DNA from: Polyangiaceae bacterium
GTDB lineage: Bacteria > Myxococcota_A > Polyangia > Polyangiales > Polyangiaceae
Assembly (NCBI GenBank): GCA_025937785.1
Contig: JAICQQ010000025.1
Location: 1-60,729 of the forward strand
Length of the DNA stretch: 60,729 nucleotides
Reading direction: 5' to 3'
Positions 42,309 to 51,000 of this stretch are shown here, one piece after another. How positions within the stretch are numbered: position 1 is the stretch's first letter; each line of letters starts with the position of its first letter. A model generated the notes under the pieces. That model ran no database searches, was not told the DNA's origin, and saw only the letters and a list, made by a program, of their open reading frames with translations. Both the position numbers and the translations under genes were made by a program.

Positions 42309-43712
42309 ATGTCGCTCGCTCGTTGGTGCTTGCTGGTCGTTGCGCTGATCGTTGGCCTCGCTTCGCGCGCTTTCGCTTGCGGTGGATGTTTCTCTCCGCC
42401 TCAGGCGACAGGCGTGTCCGAGGTCGTGGGTCATCGGATGGTGTTTGCGATCTCGAACGAGCGCAGCGTGCTCTGGGACCAATTCGAGTACTCCGGTTCT
42501 CCGGAAGAGTTCTCATGGGTGCTCCCGATCCAGCCCGGCGCGTACCTCGAAGAAGCCGAGCAAGCGTGGTTCGACGCGCTCGACGCCGCCACGGAAGCCA
42601 GCGTCAGCTCTCCTGCCTTGGCCTGCGGCGGTGGCACGGGTCAGTCAGGTTGCGCGTGTGGCGCGATGTCCGCCGACGCTTCCGGAGCTTCCGCAGAATC
42701 GAGTTATCAGGGGCCGCCGTCCGTGCAGGTCGTGGACCGACGCACCGTCGGACCGTACCAGGTGGTGACATTGCACAGCGAAGCGGGCGACGAGCTGTTC
42801 CGCTGGTTCGACGACAACGGCTATTTCGTGCCCGAAGACATCGCGCCTATCATCGAAGCCTACGTGTCGGAGGGTGCCGACTTCATCGCTGTCAAGCTGC
42901 GACCCGGGCAAGGGGTGCAACAAATGACGCCGGTGCGCGTGGTCACCCCGGGTGGTGAGGGGATCCTCCCGCTCAGAATGGTCGCGGCCGGTGTGCGCGA
43001 TCAGGTGGACATCGTCTTGTACGTGATTGGCGAACACCGCTACCGCATGCCCGACCTGGTCGAGGTCTTCGTCTCGGACGCAGAGCTCGAGTGGGACTTC
43101 ACGAGGAACGACTCGAACTATCTGCGGTTGCGCCAGAGCGCGCTCTCCGAAAACGGGGGGTTCTCTTACCTCACCAGCTTTGCGTTGGCAGGAGCCTTCG
43201 CGGACGACGGCGTCAGGAGCATGAGCACGGCGGCCGGTCGCTTCGTCACCAGCATCAGCGATCTCTACGTCGCCCAAGCGGCGGAAGCGGACGACGTTCC
43301 GCCTCCCTGTGCGTTGGGAGTGCTGCCCGCGCGCCTCGACACCCCGCTCCGCATCGTCGAGGACGGGGACACTCAGACGCTGCCCGCGTCGGGAGCGCTG
43401 GAGTGCGGTAACTACACCGACCTGGCGGCAGCCATGGTGGGGCTCGTGCCGCGAGCTGCGTGGCTGACGCGCCTCGAGCTGACGTTGCCGCGAACCGCGC
43501 TGGCCATGGACTGCATTCTCGAGCCGCACGACTCCACCGCCGCTGTCAGCGCTTTTCGGAGCGCAGCCAAAGCGAAGAACCCGCCCGCCGGCTGTGAAGC
43601 GGCAGGGATTTCCAACGCTACGGTCGCAAGGCCCATGAATCCTGCGCTAATTCTGTGGCTGGCTCTTGGAGTCGTGGCGGTCGCGCTCACTCGCCGGCGC
43701 GCGTTCGGTTGA
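42309..43712 (+). CDS. DUF2330 protein, short form
   Basis: The protein is 467 residues from the ATG at 42309-42311; ATGs further upstream in the frame are possible, but this one gives the best signal peptide (LARWCLLVVALIVGLASRAFA) directly before CGGCF. The DUF2330 core is evident (MVFAISNERSVLWDQFEYSG, EEFSWVLPIQPGAYLEEAEQ), as are a Cys-rich insert ACGGGTGQSGCACG and ENGGFSYLTSFALAGAF. The C-terminus has one hydrophobic helix followed by TRRRAFG, a minimal surface-sorting or membrane anchor. It is a paralogue of 34478-36337 but lacks the EGF-like patches. Confidence 0.8.
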   Translation: MSLARWCLLVVALIVGLASRAFACGGCFSPPQATGVSEVVGHRMVFAISNERSVLWDQFEYSGSPEEFSWVLPIQPGAYLEEAEQAWFDALDAATEASVSSPALACGGGTGQSGCACGAMSADASGASAESSYQGPPSVQVVDRRTVGPYQVVTLHSEAGDELFRWFDDNGYFVPEDIAPIIEAYVSEGADFIAVKLRPGQGVQQMTPVRVVTPGGEGILPLRMVAAGVRDQVDIVLYVIGEHRYRMPDLVEVFVSDAELEWDFTRNDSNYLRLRQSALSENGGFSYLTSFALAGAFADDGVRSMSTAAGRFVTSISDLYVAQAAEADDVPPPCALGVLPARLDTPLRIVEDGDTQTLPASGALECGNYTDLAAAMVGLVPRAAWLTRLELTLPRTALAMDCILEPHDSTAAVSAFRSAAKAKNPPAGCEAAGISNATVARPMNPALILWLALGVVAVALTRRRAFG

Positions 43713-43753
43713 GGGTTTGCGGGCCGGCCAGTGCGTGGCATGCTTTGCTGGTC

Positions 43754-44542
43754 ATGTCGGCCGCGCAGTGGGCTCCCTGGATTTCGGTGTTCCTGGGGGG
43801 TTGCCTCAGCGGTGCTGCGCTCCTGAGCTTGACGAGCGAGCGCGCCTCCGACGTGCCGCCGCTAGTGACGGTGACGCCACCTCCGAGCCCTCCCGGCGAC
43901 AGCGACCCTGCCGATCTCGACGAGGACGACGAGCTCGGCGATGAAGAGGGGGCTGAGCCCGACGTGACCAGCCGTCACGCGACGACCAGTCGCACGGGTG
44001 ATGCCGATCCGGCCGAGCTTGACGAGTCCGAGCATGGGCCGTCCGCGGCGGATGTCCTGTCCGCGCTGGAGCAGGCGTACCAGCGCCAGGTCGCGGCGGC
44101 GGAGGAAGCTGCGATGGTGCGCGCGGAGCCAGCAGTTGCTGAGGCAGCCGATGTCGAGGCCGAGGTCGTCCCTCCCGCGGCGGTGCCTGCCGCTCCCGCC
44201 CCGATGCCCGACGAGCGGGTGGCCAAGATCGAACCTGAACCTGAACCGGTCGAGGTGCGGCCACATACCGAACCCGTCGAGGTTGCGGCGGCGGCTGACC
44301 AGAACCAACCGGCGGTGCAACAGATCGTCGTCTACCAACCCGTGTACATGTTGCCACCCGCCGATCCTGCCGTGCCGACAGGAACACCTGCGCGGCGTCG
44401 CTCGGTCGGCCGCGACCCGTGGGCTCCCCTGACCATCAGTCCCCGCCACAACCCCTGGGGAACCGCAGCCGGCGGAGGTGCCTGGGCGACGGTGGGAGTC
44501 GCCGGGGGCGTGTGGGCGGGCGGTTTCGTGGCGCGCCCGTAG
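43754..44542 (+). CDS. Pro/Glu-rich membrane-anchored protein
   Basis: The protein is 262 residues from the ATG at 43754-43756, 41 bp after the DUF2330 stop, so probably in the same operon. The N-terminus has one hydrophobic segment (WISVFLGGCLSGAALLSL). The rest is disordered and low-complexity: Pro/Glu/Val-rich blocks (VTPPPSPPGDSDPADLDEDD, PVEVRPHTEPVEVAAAADQ) and a C-terminal Gly-rich stretch. No enzyme motif exists. Such sequences often span the periplasm or serve as linkers in envelope complexes. No family is recognised. Confidence 0.65.
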   Translation: MSAAQWAPWISVFLGGCLSGAALLSLTSERASDVPPLVTVTPPPSPPGDSDPADLDEDDELGDEEGAEPDVTSRHATTSRTGDADPAELDESEHGPSAADVLSALEQAYQRQVAAAEEAAMVRAEPAVAEAADVEAEVVPPAAVPAAPAPMPDERVAKIEPEPEPVEVRPHTEPVEVAAAADQNQPAVQQIVVYQPVYMLPPADPAVPTGTPARRRSVGRDPWAPLTISPRHNPWGTAAGGGAWATVGVAGGVWAGGFVARP

Positions 44543-44544
44543 CC

Positions 44545-45279
44545 TCAGCGGGGGGTGTGCGTGCGTAGAAAGCGTTGGAGCTCCGCGTGCGCGCGGGTCC
44601 GAGCTGGCTCTTGCTTCCAGTGTTCGATCAAACGCGCCTGCGGTGCCACCTCTGCCACCCGCCGTGAGATCGCGGACGGATGGTACTGATCGTCGCCGAG
44701 CAGCACGAGCAGGGGGACCTCCAAGCGTGTGACTTCGGCTTCAGTGGCGCAGAAGACGAACGCCCCGCCAAACATGTTCTGAAAAAATGCAGAGAAGTCG
44801 TGGTCGGAAGCCTCCGGGTGCAGGGCGCGGCTCTCGTCGCGCCAGCTTTCGTAGATTTCCAAGAAGGCTTGACGGTTGTCGGACAATCCGATCGGTTGAA
44901 TCAGCACGGCCGAGGCGATGCGCTCCGGATACGAGAGGGCGAGGCGCAGAGCGTAGGCCCCGCCGATGCACATGCCCATCACATGGCACCGCTTCACACC
45001 CAAATGGTCCAAGAGCGCGAGATGGTCGCTCGCGTAGTCATGCCAGTCATCGCTTGCTGAAATTGGTGCCCACGACTGCCCAGCGTTCCGCTGATCCATG
45101 GTGATCACCCGGTATTCTGCGGCCAAGAGCGGACCCGGTTCGATGGGGCGGTCGCGCCACAGCGCCGCTGCCGAACGCAGTCCGCCGGGAGCGATCGCGA
45201 GCAGCGGAAACCCCGCGCCTTCTACTTGGAAGTGGAGCTTGACTCGGGCGTGCCCGAGCGCGCGTTCGAAGATGGCCAT
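44545..45279 (-). CDS. alpha/beta-hydrolase with Cys nucleophile elbow
   Basis: This 244-residue cytosolic alpha/beta-hydrolase has no signal peptide. The nucleophile elbow is GMCIGG with Cys104 where Ser is expected. Asp196 or Asp197 (LLGDDQYHPS) and His220 (LIEHWK) complete a Cys-His-Asp triad, as in dienelactone hydrolase. The oxyanion part is AIAPGGLRS, and MDQRNAGQS precedes the lid. The usual members of this branch are haloalkane dehalogenase or proline-iminopeptidase-like hydrolases with Ser. With Cys it may be a carboxyl-ester hydrolase of different selectivity or may have lost activity. It is convergent with the Pro-rich gene. Confidence 0.75.
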   Translation of the reverse strand: MAIFERALGHARVKLHFQVEGAGFPLLAIAPGGLRSAAALWRDRPIEPGPLLAAEYRVITMDQRNAGQSWAPISASDDWHDYASDHLALLDHLGVKRCHVMGMCIGGAYALRLALSYPERIASAVLIQPIGLSDNRQAFLEIYESWRDESRALHPEASDHDFSAFFQNMFGGAFVFCATEAEVTRLEVPLLVLLGDDQYHPSAISRRVAEVAPQARLIEHWKQEPARTRAHAELQRFLRTHTPR

Positions 45280-45304
45280 GATCCGAGACTACCACTCGGT
45301 GGGT

Positions 45305-45694
45305 TCACCGGATGCTGTTGTCGGTGGTGACGCTGCGGAGCGGCCGGCCTCCCATGCCGGTGCTGCCGAGCGTCGCTGTCGTCGCCCCCACGCCGCCGAC
45401 GCCGACGGGGCCATGCGGGATCGGCACCTGTTCGGCGTGCGGCGGATGGCCGCTGGTCGACGAACTCGACGTTCCCAGGGTGCCGCCGTTCGCCGTGACG
45501 GATTCGGTCGACTTGGCGACCAGCGCCGGTGAGTTCTGCATGAACGGGCCGGTAGTGGCCACACCTCCGCTGCCACTGGTCGCCACGGGGTCTTCGAAGG
45601 GCCCGGTGGGGTCAGGTGGCGGCTCGGGAGGAGGTCGATCACCGCTGCAGGCGGCAATGCTGAGTGCAAGAATCCATGGGGCGCGTTTGATCAT
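45305..45694 (-). CDS. small Gly/Thr-rich lipoprotein
   Basis: This 129-residue protein has lipobox ILALSIAAC; after the Cys it is almost entirely low-complexity Pro/Gly/Ser/Thr (RPPPEPPPDPTGPFEDPVAT, GTLGTSSSSTSGHPPHAE). There is no globular domain. GGAGACACC lies before the ATG, and the peptidoglycan-binding gene ends 12 bp upstream, so they are co-transcribed. It probably serves as an envelope tether or is otherwise of unknown use. Confidence 0.65.
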   Translation of the reverse strand: MIKRAPWILALSIAACSGDRPPPEPPPDPTGPFEDPVATSGSGGVATTGPFMQNSPALVAKSTESVTANGGTLGTSSSSTSGHPPHAEQVPIPHGPVGVGGVGATTATLGSTGMGGRPLRSVTTDNSIR

Positions 45695-45706
45695 GGTGTC
45701 TCCGGG

Positions 45707-46363
45707 TCACAGCGGTTGTGACTGAGGGGTGGGGACCACGTCGAACAGATTCAATGCGGAAGCATCGACTTGTCCTTGCAGGGCTAGCTGCGCTTGCTTG
45801 ATGAAGTATTGCTGAAGCGCCTGGCGCGTCAGCGGCCCAGCAACGCCGTCGAGCGCGCCATAGTAAAGGCTCATCGCCTTCAGCCGTTCTTGCAGATCGA
45901 TGACCTCGACGGGCGCGAGTTCTTCGAGTTGGATCAGGGTCCCCTGACTGCCCATCTGCCATCCGGGAGGGGCGACTTGGCCTTCAGACGGTACGTCGCC
46001 GTTCGACGGTGCCTTGCCTACCGGCGGCAGCTTACCGTCTGGACGTATGCTCCGTTGCGGCGTCGCCGGGTCCACCGGGGATGCATTGGGCGGTGTCTGG
46101 GGTGCAGCACGATCGCCCTCGGGATGGGGGTCGCCAGGGTTCGCGTCGCGTGCGGTCTGGCTGCGCGTGTCGCGGTTCGAGCGCGGGCTCGTCGTGGCCA
46201 CGGCGGCCGCGGGAAAGTTGTGGCTATTGGTGGTTGCGCCGCCAGATCCGGCCGGTGGCTGCGGGCGCGTGCCGGCGGACTGTGCACCCGCGACACCAGC
46301 TACGAGCAATAGGCAGAAGCCACCGCCGAGAATGCTCGAGCGCCAATGATTGCGATGTTTCAT
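45707..46363 (-). CDS. exported peptidoglycan-binding-like protein
   Basis: The protein is 218 residues from the ATG at 46361-46363 with AGGAGGAG directly upstream; the frame beyond starts at a TTG and is not used. The signal peptide is WRSSILGGGFCLLLVAGVAGA. A disordered region rich in Pro, Ser and Asp follows. The C-terminal 70 residues (VIDLQERLKAMSLYYGALDG, AGPLTRQALQQYFI) fit a PG_binding_1 helical domain that binds cell-wall glycan strands. It is the first gene of a two-gene unit with the small lipoprotein. The 261 bp upstream show no distinct signals. Confidence 0.75.
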   Translation of the reverse strand: MKHRNHWRSSILGGGFCLLLVAGVAGAQSAGTRPQPPAGSGGATTNSHNFPAAAVATTSPRSNRDTRSQTARDANPGDPHPEGDRAAPQTPPNASPVDPATPQRSIRPDGKLPPVGKAPSNGDVPSEGQVAPPGWQMGSQGTLIQLEELAPVEVIDLQERLKAMSLYYGALDGVAGPLTRQALQQYFIKQAQLALQGQVDASALNLFDVVPTPQSQPL

Positions 46364-46624
46364 GGTTCTCCTCCTCGCTGGCGGAGTTTGTGAACAGCAA
46401 ACTCGTATCCCTGCAACCGGCGTGCCGTGCGCGCCTCGAACTCGGGCCGCGCTCTCGGCACGCAACTGTTCGCTATTATCCTGCAACGGGCACCGGCTTC
46501 GCCGGCTACCGTCCCGTCGGGTCGCTGCAAATAGTCACGCTGCGCGACGGGTGCACGATCGCGAGCGCAGCACGCGGAGTGAGGCAGAACGCGCCGCTGT
46601 AGATCGGAGCCTGGGTTTCTGCCT

Positions 46625-47527
46625 ATGAGTCGATCCATGGTCGCTACACTGAGCATCATCGGCGCAGGCCGGGTCGGTAAAACGCTGGGGCGCCTCTGGG
46701 TCGACGCGGGCAGCGTTCAGGTTCTCCAGATCATGAACCGCTCGCTCGCCAGCAGCGCGGCCGCGGCTGCCTTCATCGGGCAAGGGGCTCCCATCGTGGA
46801 GGGGCATGCGCTCGAGCCGGCGGCGCTGATCATGATCGCGACGAGCGACAGCGCGATCGGCGCCAGTGCGACGCGCCTTGCCGCGAGCGGAGTGCTCGCG
46901 CCAAGCGCCGTGGTGTTCCACTGCAGCGGCGCCGTCGGACTCGAAGCACTGGCGCCAGTCGAACGGGCCGGGGCCCGCGTTGCGCGCTTGCATGCGCTCA
47001 GAAGCTTCGCCGCTCCAGAGCGCGCGATGGCTGCGTTTCCGGGAACCTACTGCGGCTTGGAAGGCGACATCGACGCGATGCGAGCCCTCGAGAGGCTCGT
47101 GGGCGCCTGTGGCGGGCGTCCCTTTCCCATGCCTGCGGCCGGCGCCGTCTTCTATCACGCGGCTGCTGTCCTGGTGAGCAACTATCTGGTCGCTCTCATC
47201 GAGGCCGGGCTTCGCTGCAGTGCCCAGGCGGGGTTCGCCCGTAGCGAGGCCAGCGCCATGCTGCAGGGCCTCGTTACGAGCACGCTCGACAACGTGTTCG
47301 TCGCCGGCACCGCTGCGGCCTTGACCGGACCCATCGCGCGCGGTGATGCGGAGGTGGTGCGCAGCCAACTCGCGGCGCTCTCGCCCACCGATCCGCAGGT
47401 CGCCGAGGTTTACCGCGCGCTGGGCTCGCTGGCTCTCGACCTGTCCGCACGCCAGGGGTCGGCAACGCTCGCGAGCCTGGAGCAGATCCGAAGCATCCTC
47501 GACGCCGCGGCTAGTGGTACGCCCTGA
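46625..47527 (+). CDS. Rossmann-fold protein with DUF2520 domain
   Basis: This 300-residue protein has GxGxxG-type LSIIGAGRVGKTLGRLW at the N-terminus, indicating NAD(P) binding. The second half matches DUF2520 (PF10728): ERAMAAFPGTYCGLEGD, PMPAAGAVFYHAAAVLVSNY and LTGPIARGDAEVVRSQLAAL. The family resembles pyrroline-5-carboxylate or hydroxyacid reductases, and the substrate is not known. Members often neighbour pantothenate or folate genes, but that is not the case here. The start used is ATG 46625 (SRSMVATLS); an ATG three codons further is possible. Confidence 0.8.
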   Translation: MSRSMVATLSIIGAGRVGKTLGRLWVDAGSVQVLQIMNRSLASSAAAAAFIGQGAPIVEGHALEPAALIMIATSDSAIGASATRLAASGVLAPSAVVFHCSGAVGLEALAPVERAGARVARLHALRSFAAPERAMAAFPGTYCGLEGDIDAMRALERLVGACGGRPFPMPAAGAVFYHAAAVLVSNYLVALIEAGLRCSAQAGFARSEASAMLQGLVTSTLDNVFVAGTAAALTGPIARGDAEVVRSQLAALSPTDPQVAEVYRALGSLALDLSARQGSATLASLEQIRSILDAAASGTP

Positions 47528-47569
47528 TCGACCGACGAGCCACGGGCTGTGCCGTGCACCAGCGCGGGG

Positions 47570-50098
47570 TCAGGGGCTTTCTGTCGTTGCAGGAATGCTG
47601 GCGGCGCGTGGTCTCAGGCTCTGCTTCGCCCCCGCCGATTCGCCGACGTAGCGCACGACTAGCAAGGTGACGTCGTCGTCCAAGCTGGCGCTCCAGGAGC
47701 GCACGGCCTCGAGGATCCGTTCGCAGAGGCCAGCTGCAGGCTCGTGGCCGTGGTGTTCGACCAGGGTGACCAGGCGCTCGAGACTGAACTGCTCCTTGTG
47801 CGCGTTGCGGGGCTCGGTCACGCCGTCGGTGTACAGGACCATGACGTCGCCGGGTTCGAGTTGCAAGGTCGAGTCGGTCGTCATGCGCCGCACACTGGGC
47901 AGCGCGCCTACCCAGAAGCCAGGCGTCGGGATGGTTTCGCAGCGACCCGTGGCCGCGCGCCAGACCACGATGTCTTCGTGCGCGCCTGCGAAGCGGAAAG
48001 ACCCGCCGCCGTAGTATCTGAAGACCGTGAGCGTCGCGTGGTCGTCCCGCTTCAGGCGCCCGCGCACGTTGTCCCAGAGCGCGTCGCCCACCACTGACAC
48101 TACCTCGGACGGCTGCGGTTCGGGCTCGGCGCGCGCGAGGGCGGCGATCATGCTCTGCAGCATCAGCATCACCAGCCCCGCCGCCAGCCCATGACCGGTC
48201 ACGTCGCCGATCGCGAGCCAGGCCCCGGTCTGCATCGGGATCACGTCGTAGTAGTCCCCGCCGGTTTCTGCCGTCGGCAGCATCAAGCCGGCGAGCTCGA
48301 GGCCAGCCACCTCCGTCACGACCGGGTTCATGCCGGTCTGTATTGCAGCAGCCACCCGCGCTTCCTCGGTGACCCGTTCGTGCTCCAGGCGTTCGCGCAT
48401 GGCCACTTGTTTCACCATCTCGTGGTGCAGCATGGCGCTCTTGACCGCGGAGCCGATCTGTTGGCGCACCGACTCGTAGCTCGTGGCCAGCGCGCCGCTG
48501 CCCAACACGGCCACGCCCAAAACTTCGGCTTCGAAAGTGATGGGCAGCACTATCGTCGAATCGCTCGAGCTCGACTCGAAGGCGATCGCGGGAGCCAGCT
48601 GGTTCTCGGAAAACGCTGCCTCCGGCGCTTCGACCTCGCGACCGTCGGCCATCAACATCAGAGATTTCAGGTCGCGAGAGCGTGGACCGGTGAACAGCGA
48701 GACTGCGGCGCGACGAATGTCGAGTTCGGGCAGGTCGTCCACCAGCGCTTCCTTCAGCAGCGTCAAACTCAGAGTAGCGGCCAGCCGCTCTCCGACGCGA
48801 GCCAGAGAAGTCGAGGCCTGGTGTTCCAGGAGCTTCTGGCGCCCGAGGAAACGAATGGACGCGGCACCCACCAAGACTCGTGCGCCGTGCCAGATGCGTT
48901 CGATGCGGTGTGCTTCTTCCGTGTTCTGAACCCGGACGCGCCGGAACTCGGTGCGCAACACCGACACGACGCGCTGGAACTCGTCGAGGCTCGCACCCTC
49001 GCTCTGAGCTCGGTGCAACAGTTCTTCGAAGGCCGCGGTGAAGCGACCGTCGAGCCCTTGAAACTCCTGGTCGAGCGCGTCGAGCAGCAGCGCCGGCCAG
49101 TTCCCGAGCGCGTCGTTCGGTACCGATACCGCGCCCGCGATCGCCTTGCCTATCTCGCCCCTGTACTTGCGGATGACGTCGCGAAGGCTGGGGAGCTCTT
49201 CACCGCTCGGGTGCACCGTGATCGCTACCTGGTAGCCGCATCCGCAGGATTCGCGGCGCACGAACTCTACGGGGCCCGCCGACAGCAGTGGTACGTCCTC
49301 GCCCGCGAGCTGCTTGAGGACGCTGTCGACCGCGCGCTCGCCCATCCACCATATCGGTTGGCGCAGCGTCGAGAGTGTCGGGCGGGCAAAATGGGCAGAG
49401 GTAATGTCGTCGAAGCCGCACACCATCACGTCACGCGGTACGTGAATGCCCGCTTCGTCGAGCGCCTCGAGGCACCCGAGCGCCGTGTTGTCGTTGGCCG
49501 CGACCACGGCGTCGAACGCTTCGCCGCGCGCCAGCAGCCGGCGCATGCCTTCGATGCCGGCGTTGCGCGTGAAGTTTCCGTAGACGATCAGCTGGTCGTT
49601 CATGCTGAGCTCGTTCTTGGCGTGCGCGGCGCGGAACCCAGCCAAGCGTTGGTTGGACTCCTCGCTCGAGTAGGGACCCGCGAAGAACGCGAGGCGACTA
49701 CACTTGTGCTCCTCGATCAGATGCGCGGTGCCTCTTTCCATACCGCCGAGGTTGTCGACGACGAAGCTCGGCACTCCGTCCAGAGCGACGCCGAGGCTGC
49801 ACACGGCCAGCGGGGCATAGCTGCGGCAAAGCGCCAACAGTCCCTCGGGCCCAGAGTAGTGTCCGAGCGTGCCGGAGACCACGATGACGCCGTCCACGCA
49901 TTCCGGCGAAAGCAGCTCGTAGATGCGGTTCTGGACGCCCTGGCTCGCGGGCTTCGCCCCGATGCTTTGCCCCATGACTACCATCAGATCGACGTTTCGA
50001 ACCGCGGCTGAGCGCTCGACGGCACGGCGCAGCTGCACGGCGTATTCGGACGACAGGGAGTCGAAGAGCAGGGCAATGCGAGGGCGTTTGCGTTTCAT
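47570..50098 (-). CDS. SpoIIE-type phosphatase fused to periplasmic-binding-protein-like sensor
   Basis: This 842-residue protein begins with a LacI-type sugar-binding domain without the HTH: IALLFDSLSSEYAVQLRRAV, FFAGPYSSEESNQRLAGFRA, VMVCGFDDITSAHFARPTLS (about 1-300). A middle region (about 390-580) looks like a GAF-type sensor. The C-terminus is a PP2C/SpoIIE phosphatase: AETGGDYYDVIPM, AIGDVTGHGLAAGLVMLM, FAGAHEDIVVWRAATG, MVLYTDGVTEPRN and DDDVTLLVVRY, with the metal-binding Asp residues present. No membrane segment is seen, so it should sense a cytoplasmic ligand. It is the last gene of an operon with a STAS-like antagonist and an HATPase kinase, and would dephosphorylate the STAS protein. 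Confidence 0.85.
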   Translation of the reverse strand: MKRKRPRIALLFDSLSSEYAVQLRRAVERSAAVRNVDLMVVMGQSIGAKPASQGVQNRIYELLSPECVDGVIVVSGTLGHYSGPEGLLALCRSYAPLAVCSLGVALDGVPSFVVDNLGGMERGTAHLIEEHKCSRLAFFAGPYSSEESNQRLAGFRAAHAKNELSMNDQLIVYGNFTRNAGIEGMRRLLARGEAFDAVVAANDNTALGCLEALDEAGIHVPRDVMVCGFDDITSAHFARPTLSTLRQPIWWMGERAVDSVLKQLAGEDVPLLSAGPVEFVRRESCGCGYQVAITVHPSGEELPSLRDVIRKYRGEIGKAIAGAVSVPNDALGNWPALLLDALDQEFQGLDGRFTAAFEELLHRAQSEGASLDEFQRVVSVLRTEFRRVRVQNTEEAHRIERIWHGARVLVGAASIRFLGRQKLLEHQASTSLARVGERLAATLSLTLLKEALVDDLPELDIRRAAVSLFTGPRSRDLKSLMLMADGREVEAPEAAFSENQLAPAIAFESSSSDSTIVLPITFEAEVLGVAVLGSGALATSYESVRQQIGSAVKSAMLHHEMVKQVAMRERLEHERVTEEARVAAAIQTGMNPVVTEVAGLELAGLMLPTAETGGDYYDVIPMQTGAWLAIGDVTGHGLAAGLVMLMLQSMIAALARAEPEPQPSEVVSVVGDALWDNVRGRLKRDDHATLTVFRYYGGGSFRFAGAHEDIVVWRAATGRCETIPTPGFWVGALPSVRRMTTDSTLQLEPGDVMVLYTDGVTEPRNAHKEQFSLERLVTLVEHHGHEPAAGLCERILEAVRSWSASLDDDVTLLVVRYVGESAGAKQSLRPRAASIPATTESP

Positions 50099-50129
50099 CG
50101 TAGGACCGCCACGCGTAGGCGAGGTGCCG

Positions 50130-50495
50130 TCAAGTCACCCGAACGAGCTCCGGAGCCAAACGTTTCAGAGGCGCGAGCGCCCGGGCTTGCCATGAGAGAT
50201 TCGGGTCCACCAGAAACTCGATCGAGAAACTAGGGCGTTCCGTCTGCGCTAGATAAACGAGCCGGAGCAACGCCTTGATGCAACTGGAATTGAGCAAGTA
50301 CAGCGCACGAAGGTCGATGCGCACCAGGTTCAGGCCCAGGCGGCCCACATCCGCTCGCGCGATACCCAAGCAGTGCTGAAGCACGTCGTGGGCGGCCATG
50401 TCTGCCGTGCCCGTCAACGTGAGGCACAGGGTGTCGTCGATGCGTTGCGCTTCGATTCCGAACCCGTCGAGCGTCACGTTCTCAACTGTCAACAT
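50130..50495 (-). CDS. STAS-like anti-sigma factor antagonist
   Basis: The protein is 121 residues from the ATG at 50493-50495 (GGAAAGG upstream), overlapping the HATPase gene by 14 bp. The sequence shows the STAS layout: beta strands (DTLCLTLTGTADMAAHDVL), then DLRALYLLNSSCIKALLRLV, where LNSS is the position of the phosphorylatable Ser of SpoIIAA/RsbV-like proteins. It sits between HATPase and SpoIIE phosphatase, exactly as needed for partner switching. It is most like the slr1659-type regulators. Confidence 0.75.
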   Translation of the reverse strand: MLTVENVTLDGFGIEAQRIDDTLCLTLTGTADMAAHDVLQHCLGIARADVGRLGLNLVRIDLRALYLLNSSCIKALLRLVYLAQTERPSFSIEFLVDPNLSWQARALAPLKRLAPELVRVT

Positions 50496-51000
50496 GAGGG
50501 AAACCTTTCCGAGGTTCGACCGAGGCACGCACGGAGATCGTCAACTGATCGCCCTCGATCGAATAATCGACATTCAGTTCCCCTTCGGCGCGCAGGCGCG
50601 CGAGCCCCAATCCAGAACCTTCCTCACGTGGGGCAGTTTCACGTATCAAGCGATCGTAGTGTGCGGCCGGATCTGCCGCCTTCACCAGCGCCGCCAAACA
50701 GCGCTCCACCTGGTCGAGCTGCGCGGGCGTGCTGCGATTCGTGGCCCGCAAGCTGAGTTCGGCGTTTTCCCTGGTGCCGCTCAGGACCGCAGCGAGCTTC
50801 ACTTCGCGCCCCACCGAGTACTTGACCAGATTCTCGGCCAGCTCTTGTGCGGCCATGTGGAACCGGGATACCACCTGAGGGTCCGAGACGAGCCCTCGGC
50901 AGAACTCGCAGACGAGCCCCGAAAGGGCCGCGACGAGGCGGCTATTCGAGACAGCGGTCAGCGTGACCGCGAGCTGGGCCGTGGGCAGTGGATCGGTCAT
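50482..51000 (-). CDS. HATPase-type anti-sigma/kinase regulator
   Basis: The protein is 172 residues from the ATG at 50998-51000; a frame to 51039 has no better signal. The GHKL ATPase motifs are present: AAQELAENLVKYS (N-box with Glu and Asn) and GSGLGLARLRAEGEL as G2 box. The N-terminal helices have no known partner domain. With the STAS protein and the phosphatase it forms a SpoIIAB/RsbW-like switch. No sigma factor gene is seen nearby, so the target may be a non-sigma protein such as a diguanylate cyclase or kinase. Confidence 0.75.
   Translation of the reverse strand: MTDPLPTAQLAVTLTAVSNSRLVAALSGLVCEFCRGLVSDPQVVSRFHMAAQELAENLVKYSVGREVKLAAVLSGTRENAELSLRATNRSTPAQLDQVERCLAALVKAADPAAHYDRLIRETAPREEGSGLGLARLRAEGELNVDYSIEGDQLTISVRASVEPRKGFPHVDS

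Noticed and set aside
48191..50011. Plus-strand frame of 606 codons
   Set aside because: It is antisense to the SpoIIE phosphatase, which has convincing PP2C motifs.
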